Under the pieces are notes generated by a model. It saw only the letters and a list, made by a program, of their open reading frames with translations, had not been told where the DNA came from and ran no database searches. A program made the position numbers and the translations under genes. From Azolla caroliniana (Eukaryota; Polypodiophyta), in the NCBI GenBank assembly GCA_043228905.1, contig JBHGNT010000008.1, positions 4,030,001 to 4,094,000 of the forward strand: a stretch of DNA of 64,000 nt, read 5' to 3'. Shown here in pieces: positions 36,445-48,310 of this stretch (its first letter is position 1; every line of letters starts with the position of its first letter).

Positions 36445-37385
36445 GTTAATTTGCATATGACTGGTTTCGTAATTGGCTTATGAGACAAATCATGAACAAA
36501 TATTGGTGAATTGGTTCTGTCCATACTGAAACAACAATAACTGATCTTAATGCCTGTGGTGGAATGATTTTGAGATGGTTTACAAGCGTGAAATGCGTAT
36601 CTAATATGTATGGGTTGAGCAGTGCTGATTGATTATTGAGAGAGAGACCGAGAGGTAAACATCTTGCAGAATTTACATTCTATGGAACATATGAGTGGGG
36701 AGATATTGGATAAAGACCGGCAAAGTATTGGTGAATTTTCGGACATGACCATTGATAAAAATCTGGAGAACAATACTTCGGTGAAAATGGACAAGCCTTT
36801 TAGCGATCAAATTTATCAAAGTGGGGAGTTAATGTCTTCAACATTGATAATGACCAGGCGATATCAACGTAGACGTCAATACATAATATCAAGAACGGAG
36901 TCAAGAAGGTAAGCTATATCGATTTTACTGACTACTAGGATTAAAATATGGTTTTAAATCTGATATAAGGTTGATATTGGTGTTTTTGTAAAGGGGATAA
37001 TCTTTGTCAAGCAAGTTTTTTGGTTGTAAAAATTTTATTTTTGTCATGTAGGCAGGACGAGGCAAATGTTTCAGCTAGGCTTCTTGGCCAAGAATCAGGA
37101 ATCACAAGAGAACGCAAGTCCAGTCTGCAGAATGAAATCATTTCAAATGGTGCCAATCCTTATATTGAGGAAATGTTAGCACGAGAAGGTAAACTAGATG
37201 GAGAGTGTTTTGATGACCTAAATGATTTCATTGTGTGCAAATCAGGCAGGGATTATTCAATGTGGATGAAATCACATATTAGAAAAAGGAAGAAAAAGCT
37301 TCAAAAGACTTATTGGCAAAGGTTAAAAGCAAGGAAAGAATTGGTTTCTCTTCTTACTTCAAAAGGTCAACATGTTACATTTTAG
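30056..37385 (+). CDS. Plant protein of unknown family, 883 residues, five exons
   Basis: Predicted exons 30056-30223, 31866-32561, 32779-33993, 36670-36908 and 37052-37385 use GT-AG junctions and keep phase, giving 883 residues. The start was chosen at the second ATG (30056), whose frame enters exon 2 correctly. The N-terminus has a Gln run (SSQQQQQQKQRWRSS). Residues 57-460 are Leu-rich and look like an all-helical, HEAT/armadillo-like array (LFLLYLSPTF, MLLVEVLRCCIRTLPLLEF, GIILGLAGSALETAVNIYF). The C-terminus is different: polar, with RLLGQESGITRERK, DDLNDFIVCKSGRDYSMWMK and a basic tail RKRKKKLQKTYWQRLKARKE suggesting a nuclear protein. I do not recognise the family. Helical plant recombination proteins such as FLIP/FIRRM or PRD1/MEI1 would be sensible comparisons, not a claim. 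An E2F site in the promoter fits a role in replication or repair. Confidence 0.72.
30249..30497. repeat. Tandem repeat in intron 1 of the 30056 gene
   Basis: Two copies of about 124 bp starting near 30249 and 30373. Each is made of two diverged halves sharing TCGTTTCGAAGAAGATTA + CACTTAATTCAAGAAATTC, so four subunits of about 62 bp in all. It starts about 25 bp after the exon 1 donor site. Confidence 0.8.
31701..31800 (-). mobile_element. Short retroposon sharing the LINE 3' tail (copy 1)
   Basis: On the minus strand it ends GGCCATTTTGGCCTCTAAAA + GACATTAATATATCTTTCTT, matching the tail of the LINE ending at 10215. No coding sequence remains. It lies in intron 1 of the 30056 gene, just upstream of a GA-rich tract (31818-31850) and the exon 2 acceptor. 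Confidence 0.6.
34998..35100 (-). mobile_element. Short retroposon sharing the LINE 3' tail (copy 2)
   Basis: Closely resembles 31701-31800 in the same orientation, including AACAGTTTAAGATGTAATCT, GTTTGGTCGTATAGGCCATT and TTAATATATACCTTTCTTTC (minus strand). It sits in intron 3 of the same gene. Confidence 0.6.
35924..35963. repeat. Repeat shared by two introns of the 30056 gene
   Basis: GGATGCTGGTCATTGATAGG + AATAATGCCTCAGTGATT resembles 31253-31293 (GGATACTGGTCAGTGATCAG + AATAATGCCTCAGTGAT). It is a short dispersed repeat of unknown nature. Confidence 0.5.
36568..36650. repeat. Dispersed repeat related to 3877-3965
   Basis: TTTTGAGATGGTTTACAAGC + GTGAAATGCGTATCT resembles the segment near 3877. 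In both places a GA microsatellite lies 130-180 bp upstream (36419-36445 here) and the copy ends in GAGAGA. Confidence 0.45.
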
Positions 37386-39423
37386 ATCTTATAATCCCAC
37401 AGGAGGGAATCTTGTGGAAAATGTGATCCTTCATTTGTTTGTCACTACATTTTAGAGCAAAAAAATAAATTGACATGATCAAGTATTCTGAATATCGTGA
37501 TGTGTATGAATGGTATTCCTTGTATCATATATATACTGGATTTGTGCAATTATCAATGTATACTTATATTACACATGTGTGCTTGTTATACTTCTATGAA
37601 TGAGTTAAGACTACTTGTGACAGCTAATTTTGCCATCTAGACAAAAGAGAATTAGATAAAGCAGATCCCAATATGTAAAATATACTATACAATATTGTAC
37701 ATGTATAGCCAGGCAAAATATTTAATATATTATAAATATCTGAAAAGCTAAAGGAGAGTTCACGTGTATTAATGAACTAATAAATCATTGTAAGCAAGCT
37801 AACCAGGAAAAAAGCTAACCGGACTTGATATATTTTGGTGATTTCTATTTATGACTTAAGCTTACATTGGGATTAGAAAGTTAGAAACAAGCATCGAAGT
37901 GTTTTGGGTAAGGGTAAAAAAGGAACGAGGGCAGTTTTTGCCGTACATGCAGCCTTATGCAACAAATGATTGAAATGGTTGCTTTGATAGGTGGTTCATA
38001 AAATTGTGGAAGTGGTAATGACACGGATGTGTATGGTTAGAACAAATTCTACTGTAAATGCATGAATATGAAGACTTGAAAATAGGATAGAGCCATTCTG
38101 ATAAATGAAGGCTCTGCCAGTTGATAGGAAAGTAGTGAGAGAAACTCAACAAACATGTCATTTTGTAGTTTACAATGTGAATGAGACTACGGTTGGGCTC
38201 ATTCTAGGTATATATACATTCTTTCATTGTTGATTTAATCCCAACACATGCTCTCTAGTAACATCCAATCAATCCACCTTTACAACACCTTAATTTTTAA
38301 AAGAAATCCCGTTTTTATGAAGCAAATCTAATTGCATCGTGGTTTTTCTCCATAAATTTGTCACCATTCTCATGAGCACCAACCCTTAAACAGCTCATTC
38401 TATTTCCCGAATTAATAGAGCATGAATAGAGAGAGAAAACACCATTCTAGGGCATAGGCCATACGATATAACTCATTGAGATGCACATTTGGAAATGGAG
38501 TCCTTTTCTTTTTTTGTCATCCTCATATCTCTTGAGACATAAGTTAATCTCTCCATTTCAAATGAATAAATGATCCCTGAATAAATTGATTCCTTTCCCA
38601 ACATAACATTAATCGAAAGGGTTTTACATATTACACCATAATCAAATTATACCACTACATTTTCACTAATGTGAGAGATATGCAAGGGACTTTCTCAATG
38701 GGAAGTTTCATTTGCTATGCTCATGGGTGTAAAAATGTGTTTAAGCTGCAATAATACATTTTCCAGGTATCCAACATAATCATGTCTAGTCCATGCTTCT
38801 ACTTGAGCTCATTAGCCTAGTTTTGGATCTCTGTTTCAAAATCCATTGCACCACATGGAAGCCAGTTTGATAATTCTAATAAACCCTATAATGAACAAAA
38901 CTGGAAGGAATCTATAATTGAACTATTTTCATCTTGGTATACGTAGCAAAATTGCCCCAACATACTCTGGAGCAACAGACTCCCCTGTTTGTGTCTATGA
39001 CAAATTCGAGCACATGATTTAACAATTTTGGGCAAAAAGTTATGAAGTAAAAGAAGTAGATTTTTACTCTTACAATTGTACAAGGATGAAGTTCAGGAAG
39101 AGTATATTGCTGCAATGATCAATTAATGTAAAACATGCAACAAAGCACTGTGGACCAGAAAATTAAGCCTATAACAAGCACAGGTCTCCAAAAGAATAGA
39201 AGAGTATCAGCACAATAGTGTATGACCAGGGATGAATGGATGCGATTAATGAACAACTCTTACTAAACAGGAAACTCATATAGTTTTGTTTCTGCTTAGC
39301 ATTGGTAGCCTCAGTAGTTTGACAACTGTATATAATGTGGATGATGAACACTTCATATGTTTCTTCTTTACTTTCAAGTGTTATGCAACAGCATGCACTT
39401 TTCCGCGTTTTTATAAGACGTGT
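37386..39423. other. Convergent intergenic gap, no gene seen
   Basis: Lies between the 3' ends of the 30056 gene (plus) and the SNM1-like gene (minus). It should contain both 3' UTRs. AT-rich; no domain-bearing frame or transposon structure was found. Confidence 0.5.
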
Positions 39424-42400
39424 TTAGAATCTGGATCTTTTGATTTCCCGATCCAGCTCGAGAAGTGATGGAAGTGGACGGGGTATGCCCATATTTAATG
39501 ATCTATACATTTTCCTGGAAGTTTCATTCAGCCCGATTGAACTAGAAGAAATGGGGATCTCCAGGAGGTAGGAGGAGGATGTTGCCCCCTGCATATTACT
39601 TGGAATTGGATTCCTTTCCAGGGAAGATTGCTTTTCATCATGGAGAACAGACACTTGCTTCTCCATTGGATGAGGTGACGTTAAATATTCGTGGGGTACA
39701 TCACTTGAGCCTTGTGGTGGAGATATAAGACTCTGTGCAGTGTCATCAATGTTACATGAAGAATGATCTTCTTCAGACGTGAAGGACAAAGGTGGTGATG
39801 GAAGTAGCCCTACTACAGCCATCCCAAACAAGGGGACGCAATCAGCTGAAGACTCAGATGATGCCAGCAAAAGAGGTTCCTTGCTTTTTTCAATCATCGT
39901 TTCATCCTTCATATTCTCTACTACAACTGATTTCTTCTTCACAGGGATAGGCATGGAGATGAATTTCTTATTTATTGCATTTTCAGTGTAAATTTTCAGT
40001 GATTTCACAACAAAGCCCAGTTCTGTGGCTCTGCAATTTGGTGTTGTGGAGATGACACGCCTTGGCTTCAACTTTAAGACAAAGTCTTCCAATTCATCTT
40101 GTGAAGAATGCATAGAATAGCAAGCATGCCATATGCCAAATACATCTCTCTCCACCTCCATTGGTGCACTCTTGACGCGACGCCTACTAATACATACACC
40201 CCCTTTCCTCTCATAAAGCTGTTTCTTCTCCAAAAGAAGCAATCCACAACCCACACCTTCAAGTCTCTCTCCATAAGTGTACCATTGAGCAGACGGCCTC
40301 ACAAACAGAGGCTCAGCTTCACCCTTCGCATAAGCTGCAGCAAATTTCTGCTTTGCTTTCTCATAGAGCTTTGGAAAGCCTTCACAAACCTAGCAAATGG
40401 AACTTGGTTAAAGATCAATTGCACATCAATAAAACAAATAGACGATAAGCTTGTATAAGTAAGCAAAACATACATGTAGCCGGGTAGATGTTGGATCATC
40501 TGTGACTAAATCTGGTGCTACTATGTTCAAAGAGCCATAGAAATCTGGAAGTGCGATCTTGTCAACATAAATCTTAACCCCAAAGGTACAGGAAAGCTCA
40601 TTCAAAAGGAGTTCCTGCCCCAAAAGATCACAAGCCAAGTACACAATAGGAGCCTTAGGATGATTCCATATGCACTGCTTCACCTGCAGATTTTTAAGCA
40701 GCCAATCAGCTCAAGAGACAGAAATTTCTTAAACTATAAAACACCAAGTTTATGTTTATGTTTATTTATGTTTATTTGGTTTATTCTGTAAGATGGAACT
40801 TGGTCTCACAAGCCATTTTCACATTAGTATATCTCGATGAAAGCAAATTTTCATCAGATGATGCATCTTTATGAGTACTTCTATGTGATTGATGATAAAA
40901 AATCTAGTTGATGTGCTAGCATGTAATAAGGTGTTCTTCTGGGGATTTGTTGATAAAACACCAGTGAAATTGAATTTCATAATTTAAGGTTAATTCTTAG
41001 TTGGATTTCATCCATAAGTAGACTGATCCATATTGTAAATTTAAACAAAAGAAAACCCAATTCTAACTTGTCTTTTCTACGAAAGGTCTTCTCCCTACAG
41101 AATGGTTGGATGAGAAATACCAAACCTGATAATAAGTACAAAATACCAAAATAGCCCCTGACAATAACGTCTTCTACGTAGGAAATTAAGTGGGGCAAAA
41201 TACCAAAATATCCCCTGAAGTTTTGGATATTTACTAGATTACCTTTACTTTTATAACGATGACCAGAATACCCCTACTTATGAATACAAAAACACATTTT
41301 CACAGTCTGTTGTTATCCAGATACCACTATTGCATCCAGGAAATAGATAATAGATTCTAACCATGTTTGATTGCCAGCAGTAAAATGAACATGAAGTACA
41401 ACAATGTGAACAATTAACATTTTGAACAAGAAAATCTGACCTGCTTGATTGCATCTTCCCTTTGAGGCATTCTCACGCCCTCTTTGCCAAAAGTGCAGTC
41501 CAAGAATAAGCAGTCAACAAGGCCTCCAAAGAGACGCCATGGAAGCTTTGCGTAACAATTGGGTGTAATCCGGCAATCCCCGGTGTGCAACACTGTCCCA
41601 AAATTCCCCTCAAACAAGAACATAACAGCACCTGTTGATGCATGCAAAAACAAGATATTCTCTACATTTAAACAAGACAAAAAGGACATGCTACAACATC
41701 ATGTGATTTGGGACTAGGGTTTGTTGCCCCTAATTCTCAAAAAAAGTAACGCTCAAATATGTGTTTTTTTCCATCTTACTCCATAGCTATTAGGGAAGTT
41801 TTCTTTCAGCTGCATCAGCCTAATTTGTATAGCGAAAAATAGATGGGAATTTCCGCAAAGTTGGCTATTCTTGCCCTTGCTCCATAGTCATTTTGGAAAT
41901 TTTCTCTGGTGCATGAGCCTACTTTGTATCACAACATATGAAGATTCATGTGGCAAAGTGAAAGAAAAAAAACTGGCAATAGACTAACCTAAGTTAACGA
42001 TAGGAATTAGTTTTTGAGCTTGTATTTTTTCCAACAATAGCAAATAAGTGAAAGAATTTTAGATTGAAAACCATAGTCAACAGATTAAATTTTAGGGAGC
42101 AGTGATGAGAAATACCAGGGCAATGGTTGGCATCATACGCAGTGACAGTGAATGATGAGTGGCCATCAGAATCTCTGATGAGCAAAGGTTCCTCTATGTT
42201 CATCTCCACGAATGATGATTTGTGAAGCTACAAGAGGTTAAAACATCAAAGATTAAGACATGTCATTAGATGTGGCAATGATGATGCTGATGATCAATGG
42301 GAGTTTTTGAGTGAAGTTCTTCTTGCCTGAGGGAATCTGAGGAGGACGAGGGCGGCTGTGAGCGGTGAGCAATAAATGGGGGCGAACGAAGAAGAGATCC

Positions 42401-42587
42401 CGCGAGTGTGATCGAGGTGTGCGTGTGTGAGGAAGAAGTGTTTGCGAGAAGAAGAGGATGAGGAATGAGTGACCCAATTGTCCACGCAGAATGGATAAGC
42501 ATGAGAAGCACGCTCTTCTTCTTCTTCTTCTTCATCCTTCTCCTTTTCCTCCTCCTCCTCCTCCTGCTGCTGCTGCTGCTCTGCCAT
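39424..42587 (-). CDS. SNM1/Apollo-like DNA-repair 5' exonuclease (metallo-beta-lactamase/beta-CASP)
   Basis: Predicted exons on the minus strand: 42587-42327, 42227-42116, 41631-41441, 40683-40474 and 40389-39424, in phase, 579 residues. Residues 1-27 are Gln then Glu-rich from triplet repeats. The metallo-beta-lactamase motif 2 is LTHAHLDHTRG (H55, H57, D59, H60), followed by IYCSPLTAALV, DANHCPGAVMFLFEG and LHTGDCRITP (metal ligands). Then come LDCTFG, VYLACDLLGQELLL, VKIYVDK, RPSAQWY, WHACYSMHSS and LKPRRVISTTPNCRATELGF, the beta-CASP region in the order seen in plant SNM1B/Apollo-type proteins. The last 150 residues are Ser/Pro-rich and unassigned. Relatives process interstrand crosslinks and chromosome ends. 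Intron 1 appears to use a GC donor (CAG/GCAAG). The alternative is an Artemis/LIG6-type paralogue; no ligase domain is present. Confidence 0.88.
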
Positions 42588-42660
42588 AGCCAATGCTACC
42601 AGAAGAAGAAGAAGAAGAAGATGAAGAAGGAGAAGAAAATGCTCTGTTTTGAATGAATGG
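42490..42660 (-). repeat. Trinucleotide-rich tract at the SNM1-like start codon
   Basis: Runs of CTT/CTC/CTG triplets on the plus strand, encoding the Gln/Glu-rich N-terminus (42508-42587), with another AGA-triplet run just upstream in the 5' UTR (42600-42640). Confidence 0.8.
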
Positions 42661-42710
42661 AAATGTATATGCTCTGTTTTGAATGAATGAACATATATCA
42701 TATATATACT

Positions 42711-43177
42711 GCAAGGGTTCGGTTCGGTTCGGTTCAGTTCGAGAATGTCAAACTCAAACCGTTAAAAAAAATGTGAAACTTAAACCGAACCGAACCATTA
42801 CAAAAAATTCAAGCTCAAACTAAACGGTTTTAGAGACTTTCAAACATTTAAAACCATGTTAAACCATTAAAACCGCGGTTTCACGGTTTGCTTTTGGTTT
42901 TGGTTTTCAAGTTTAGGTCAAACATTCAAATTTTTTAATTTTTCAAATTTTAAAGATTTTTCTTAAAAGATCAGAATTAGGCTTACAATGTTCAAAAATA
43001 TATATTTAACAAAATTATCGAGGGTCAATCCTAAACTGACAAACTGTTTGAACCGTCATTTCAAACAGTTGAAACCAGACATGTTAAAGGTTCGAGCCGA
43101 ACCGTTTAAACCGTTAATACATTCAGTCAAGGTTTCACGGTTCAGTTCGGTTCAAACCAAACCATTGCCTATTGCTA
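42711..43177. repeat. GGTTCGG inverted-repeat unit 3
   Basis: Begins GCAAGGGTTCGGTTCGGTTC and ends CAAACCATTGCCTATTGCTA, imperfectly inverted ends rich in GGTTCGG/CCGAACC. Internal text is AT-rich with AAACCGTTTAAACCG words. It lies in the promoter region of the SNM1-like gene, 124 bp or more from its start codon. Confidence 0.55.
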
Positions 43178-44229
43178 TAAATATGGTAGTGTCTATGTGT
43201 TGTGAGAATCTATTTTCATTTTGTTTTCACACCTCTGCCCACTTTGGTCCTAACTTTCAACCAAATCACCTAACCACAACTACGTTTGATTTTTTCACTC
43301 CGATTTATGTTACCATAACCCCCTACCAATGCTTGTTCTTTTTTGGGGGGTTCAAGGGGTTACCATTTTGACAACACATTGGGATGTTTGGCATCTTCTC
43401 ACATGAAGTATTTTCACATAGTATGTATAAATATGCCTGCGAAATGCTTCTCTCATGACATGGTTTTAATCTTGATAGTGATGCCCTTTGAGGCCACGCT
43501 ATTGTTGTGTCGATCCTTGATCTTTGAAATTCAGTAAGAAATCCTAATGAATGTATGAGCAATCATTTTCATGAACCGATTTGTTAATGCCTCGAGTATT
43601 CTTTGTACATATATGACATGTTAATGCAATGCTTTCACATTATGTTTTAATCATCTAACAATGTTCTCTCCACAACGTTGCACACTATACAATATTAAAT
43701 CTCAATTTGCACACAACATCTCAATTTGGAGCTAGCTAACCAATGCCATTGGAAGTAGGTTGAATCACACACGAGAAAACCACATTGATCTTCCGTGGAT
43801 TTAAAGTGGGGTTAAGTTAACATGGGAATTCATCCCTTAGGCCATACGTATACAATACCTCTTTTGTACATATGAGTGTTGTTTGAGAGCCTTTTGAGAA
43901 TGCAAAACCAAGTTATTGATGAAAATGAAGCTCATAAGGATATCTGTGATGAGCTTGAAGATATGGATGATGAATATGATAGTGCATAGACTCTTAAATT
44001 TAGAAGCGTTACTTAGAAGTTAGAATTTAGGAATTAGACTATAATGGTTCATAATCTCTTTAATTAAAACTTTTCTTATGTTAGTGTGATCTTGAAGACC
44101 TTTCATATTTCTATTAATGAGTGATTTTTCCTTTTTTTTTAGTGAATTGATTACTTTTTTCTTTTTTTTCTTTTTTTCTTTTTTCCAAAAAAAACTCCCA
44201 TTAGTTATAAAATTTTACAAATGAGATGA

Positions 44230-44930
44230 TTATGTACAAATCCTTGTAGGGACGCGATAGTTCCATCTTATGTGGATGCCCACTGACTCAAGAAAGGGAG
44301 AGAACGACCATTGTTGGATGAAGGCTATTCGTTGTCTTTCAACTCCATCGGAGCTGCCCTTGAGGCCATCATATTGGCTCTTTAGAGTGGCTACAATTTC
44401 ACTCCATATCTCTTGCAGTAACATTGTTAGATGCGTGGTTTGGTTGGAGAAGATCCGTCTACACCGTTGTTTCCATAGAATCCAAAGAGTTATTGGGCTG
44501 ATCAATTCCAACACAACTTGAGATTTGTCATTAAGAGGAGTTGAGTGGACATTGCTAATGGTGGAGAAAAAAACCTCTTGTGCTTTTATCACCAAAGTCA
44601 TTCCCTCCTCTTGATGCTCGTATCTGGCAATTGGGGTCTGCCATGATAGCCAACATATATTTCCCCATTTGATTGAGCCTTGCACCCGACATAATTGCAA
44701 TAAGCGGCCAACCCCCCGCCATATTCGATGGGACGCCGGGTAGTCCCACAGAGCGTGTCGTATTGATTCTACTGCATTTGGACACTCTACACAATTAGGA
44801 GACCTAAGGTTCCCACGTCGCCATGCTCCCACCAGTAGTGACTTATGTATTAATAACCATTGGAACGTGGTAATTTGCCTCGCATGTTGTTGTTTCCAGA
44901 TTTTTTGCCGAAACTTGGTGAGAATTGATT
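44230..44930 (-). pseudogene. LINE C-terminal (zf-RVT) fragment
   Basis: The minus strand gives ITTFQWLLIHKSLLVGAWRR, then CVECPNAVESIRHALWDYPA and a long tail to a stop at 44230. This is the zinc-binding zf-RVT region found after RNase H or RT in plant L1-type LINEs (W..LL...L.T...RR; C..C....E...H.LW.C, here with Tyr/Pro in place of the last Cys). Open for over 200 codons but without RT, so a 5'-truncated or decayed copy. It is a different LINE lineage from 8201-10215. Confidence 0.72.
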
Positions 44931-45162
44931 ACTTTTTATTCTCCAATACGAATGGTTTTAGAATATTCTTGGAGCCATTTTATATTCTCAAATATTACAA
45001 ACGCATGGGTCAATCTATGTTTGAGCCAATGTATAGCTACATGTAAAAGATGCACGAATTGATGGACATATATTTGCATTATAAAGCAAACAATCTTTTT
45101 TTACTAGGCCAATTGGCCAAAACACGAATCAAGTTTCTAAACATGTGTTTGGTTGTAATGAT

Positions 45163-45412
45163 TAGGAATCGACTGTCCAAACCAAATTGGTTAAGCCTAA
45201 ACTAGGTTGGGAGTTTCCAAACCTGAACCAAACCGGTTTAGCCAAGCCGATTATGCCTTGACCGGCTTGGTAACCGGTTTGGCTTGAGCCATCCCAAAAC
45301 CAAGCTCAAACCGGTAAAGGAAGCTCAAGCCTAAACTGAACCGAACCACCAAACCATTTAAAAATGGTTGAATGGTTCAGTTTAGGCTTGAGCCGAGCCG
45401 TTACCCCGATTA
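45163..45412. repeat. GGTTCGG inverted-repeat unit 4
   Basis: Begins TAGGAATCGACTGTCCAAAC and ends GAGCCGTTACCCCGATTA, with AACCAAACCGGTTTAGCCAA and CTTGAGCCATCCCAAAACCA inside, the same internal words as units 2 and 5. Confidence 0.6.
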
Positions 45413-45720
45413 CTAGTAAGGATCGGTTGTGGCTCGATGTCCTAGTAAGGATCGAGAATGTTGGGTTGGATGGTGTCTCATGGTCTGATTTTTAGATGTG
45501 TGAATTAAGACAGATTCGTGTACTGTCAGAGAACAGAGTCAACTACTCCCCTGTTTCATATAATGCTTAGATTGTAAGTGTTATTTTGGCTCATCTTTTT
45601 TGAGTGGATCTAAGCAATGTGGGTGATTTAATACCAGGTGAGAGGAGAAAATCCATATCCTTGTTTTCTGTTATGGTAGTTTTGTTTGCTTGTTTCTTGT
45701 CAAATTTTTTTTCCCCCTGG

Positions 45721-45866
45721 TCATCTGAACCCTGTTTTTAGTTCATTCTTAAATCAAAAGACCACATGATTGTGTTGGGAAAACAGAATACAGTTATCTG
45801 AATCCTGTTTTAGTTCTTATTTAATACAAAAGATCACATGATTGTGTTCGGAAAACAGAGTACAGT
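45721..45866. repeat. Tandem duplication, 73-bp unit
   Basis: Two copies start TCATCTGAACCCTGTTTTTA (45721) and TTATCTGAATCCTGTTTTAG (45795); both end GTGTTSGGAAAACAGARTAC. About 85-90% identical by eye. Confidence 0.8.
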
Positions 45867-48102
45867 GCAGGTTCAATTCAACCATGGCCCTAATTCTTCA
45901 GGTTTAGCCATGTTTTATAGCTCCAGTGATTCGAAAAACAAAAACAAAACGAAACCCCAATTTTTTTTTGTGTAATCAGAAGACTCAAAACCTATGAAGT
46001 TTTTTTTATCATTACTCACTTGAACAGATTTTCGCGAATTGTCGATCAAGGTTTTCAACTTTTGTGTTTTATGTATTATTTTTTATGAAATAAGGAGTCG
46101 ATACCACTGCCTATTTAAGCAGGCTTTGCCTGCTCTACTAGGTGACTGGATAGGAAGACCAACAATTCCTGGGACTGTTTTTGCTAGAAATCAAGAGACA
46201 TTGAGATAAGTTGTTGAAGGATAATAAGACAACCAGAAAACCTCATCAACAAAGAACCATCACAACTCTCTTTAGTTTCATTGTTCCTTCTCATGCTACA
46301 AGTCACTCAAAAGCTACTCAAAGTAGGGTTTCAATCATACTTTCAAAAGGGGTTACAATAGATTGTGCATTAACAATTTCTCATGCATTTAGGCCATGTG
46401 CATCTGAACCATAGCCATTCATCTTGGATTTGCCCATGTCGGAGATATTTTGAAGGAAGGAAATTCAGTCCATCTATGTTCAGAATGTTAAGTGTTTAGA
46501 AGTTATATTTATTTTGCTTTGATATTCTCAAAGACGAGACAATGTTTTACGATGTAATCTGTTGTTCAGTCTCACAGGCCATGTTGGGCCACTTAAAACA
46601 TGTTTCAATATAGTGAACTCTTCTATACTATGCGTAGCGTTTTTTTCCATGCAACAAAAGTCTTATACATGTCCAAACACATTGCAGCGATTCATGTGGA
46701 CATAACTCTTCTCCTCAAGTATTTGTGTTGTAAAGACAATTGGAAGTTCTCCCATCTTGAACAATCTGCATTGCGTCAGCAAAACAACTTCCACTATGAA
46801 AGTCCATACATTTAGCATCAGGAGTTTTGATTGGAAATTCATGCACTTATGTATTCCAATACAACTATAACAACCTAATTTCATTAATTATTCCAGTTGT
46901 TTGTTATCAGGAGTTGTTTTTTGCTATTTTTTCCATTGCGCTGGTTTTATCTTCGTTCCTTTTTAGCAGCTGAGTTCTTGATTAATGTCATCATAACTGC
47001 ATCATGACATTTTGTAGCATTGAATGTCTCCAGTAGTATTTTCATTCACACCCTTGGGCATATTTGCAGGTCATAGATTATAGTACTTGTGAGAAACATG
47101 CGACCAAATTCAATTTTCTTGTATATGTACGACTTACCAGATAGTGCACCAACAACAATTACACAGGTTGCACAAGGGTTTTACATCAACATTCCTATAC
47201 TATGGTGCTTTGGTGCACAAACTTCATGTCTGATTTCTTTTTCCCTCATCGCTACCTTTAGTTTCCTCTTTTCTCTGCTCTGCTCTCTCCACTATCTTCA
47301 CTTTCTTCTCAGATTGATTATTGAGTTTTTTTCCCCAGGTATTGCTATCGCATCAATTTTGATTTGCATATTGGTTTTATTTCGTTCTCTCCTTTTGTAT
47401 CACCTTCATGAGAGAAAGCAAAATGAGGGAAGAAAACCAAGGTATGAATGTACCGCTTTGACAATTTTAGATCATATTGCATCCTGCCAGTTTTTACACA
47501 ATCTACGAGAGATGAAAGAGGAATCTAGAACTATACATTGTAACAAAATAATGGCTGTCTCTTCGCTATATTACATAGAATGATTTCTACAAATGCTTGG
47601 CTGGATACTGGAATGACATGTTGGAACCATAAACATGATCAGTTCTTGTTTGTTCACCAATCTTAAAGATTTAGAATCATGACTATTAAACCAACACATT
47701 AAAATACATTAATGAGTTATTCATATGTACATATAGACCACATTAAAATTAAACGTTCATCAAAGTCAGAATATAGTTTTAATACAAATATAAAGATATC
47801 AAAGCTGTGATATATGTTGTTAAAATTCATGACAATAACCCTAGAACGCCCTATGGTTAAAGCTGCAGGATTTTAATATGGTAAAAAAAAGATGCAGGCA
47901 TAGTCTACTACCATTGCTATGCTGTAGGGGAGCATCATTGATGTCAAGAGAGGATGAAAAGAATGTATATAGATATAGACACACAATCATATGAAGTGGT
48001 CCAGACCATAGCCTGTCAAATCTATATACAGCCTATCAATAGCCTGTTAATGATTTCTAGGGCTTTGTTACTCAAATGTTCACCAGAAAATTTGGCTTTG
48101 AA
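45867..48102. other. Intergenic stretch, no gene seen
   Basis: AT-rich. One open frame, 47089-47583, could encode a hydrophobic 164-residue chain but lacks any family resemblance or codon-level support. Confidence 0.45.
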
Positions 48103-48121
48103 GGGGGGGGGGGGGGGGGGG
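48103..48121 (+). repeat. Poly-G run of 19
   Basis: Nineteen consecutive G residues followed by AGTGGGAGG, about 190 bp upstream of the esterase start codon. The run length may be imprecise because of sequencing limits. Confidence 0.85.
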
Positions 48122-48310
48122 AGTGGGAGGAATGCTGGTTTCTCGTAGTGTTATAGGACATTGTTATTGTATTTGTTTCTATGAAAAAATTGTTAGGATG
48201 CTCATCATGGTATTAAGCTAAAAATCCACTGAATGGTCATGGAGATATCACTATTCTTGTCTTACTCAAGGTGTATTGTTTTGCATAGGCACACATATAA
48301 GCTATTATCC

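Noticed and set aside
47089-47583. A hydrophobic 164-codon gene
   Set aside because: No family resemblance, T-rich composition explains the hydrophobicity, and no supporting promoter or exon structure was seen.
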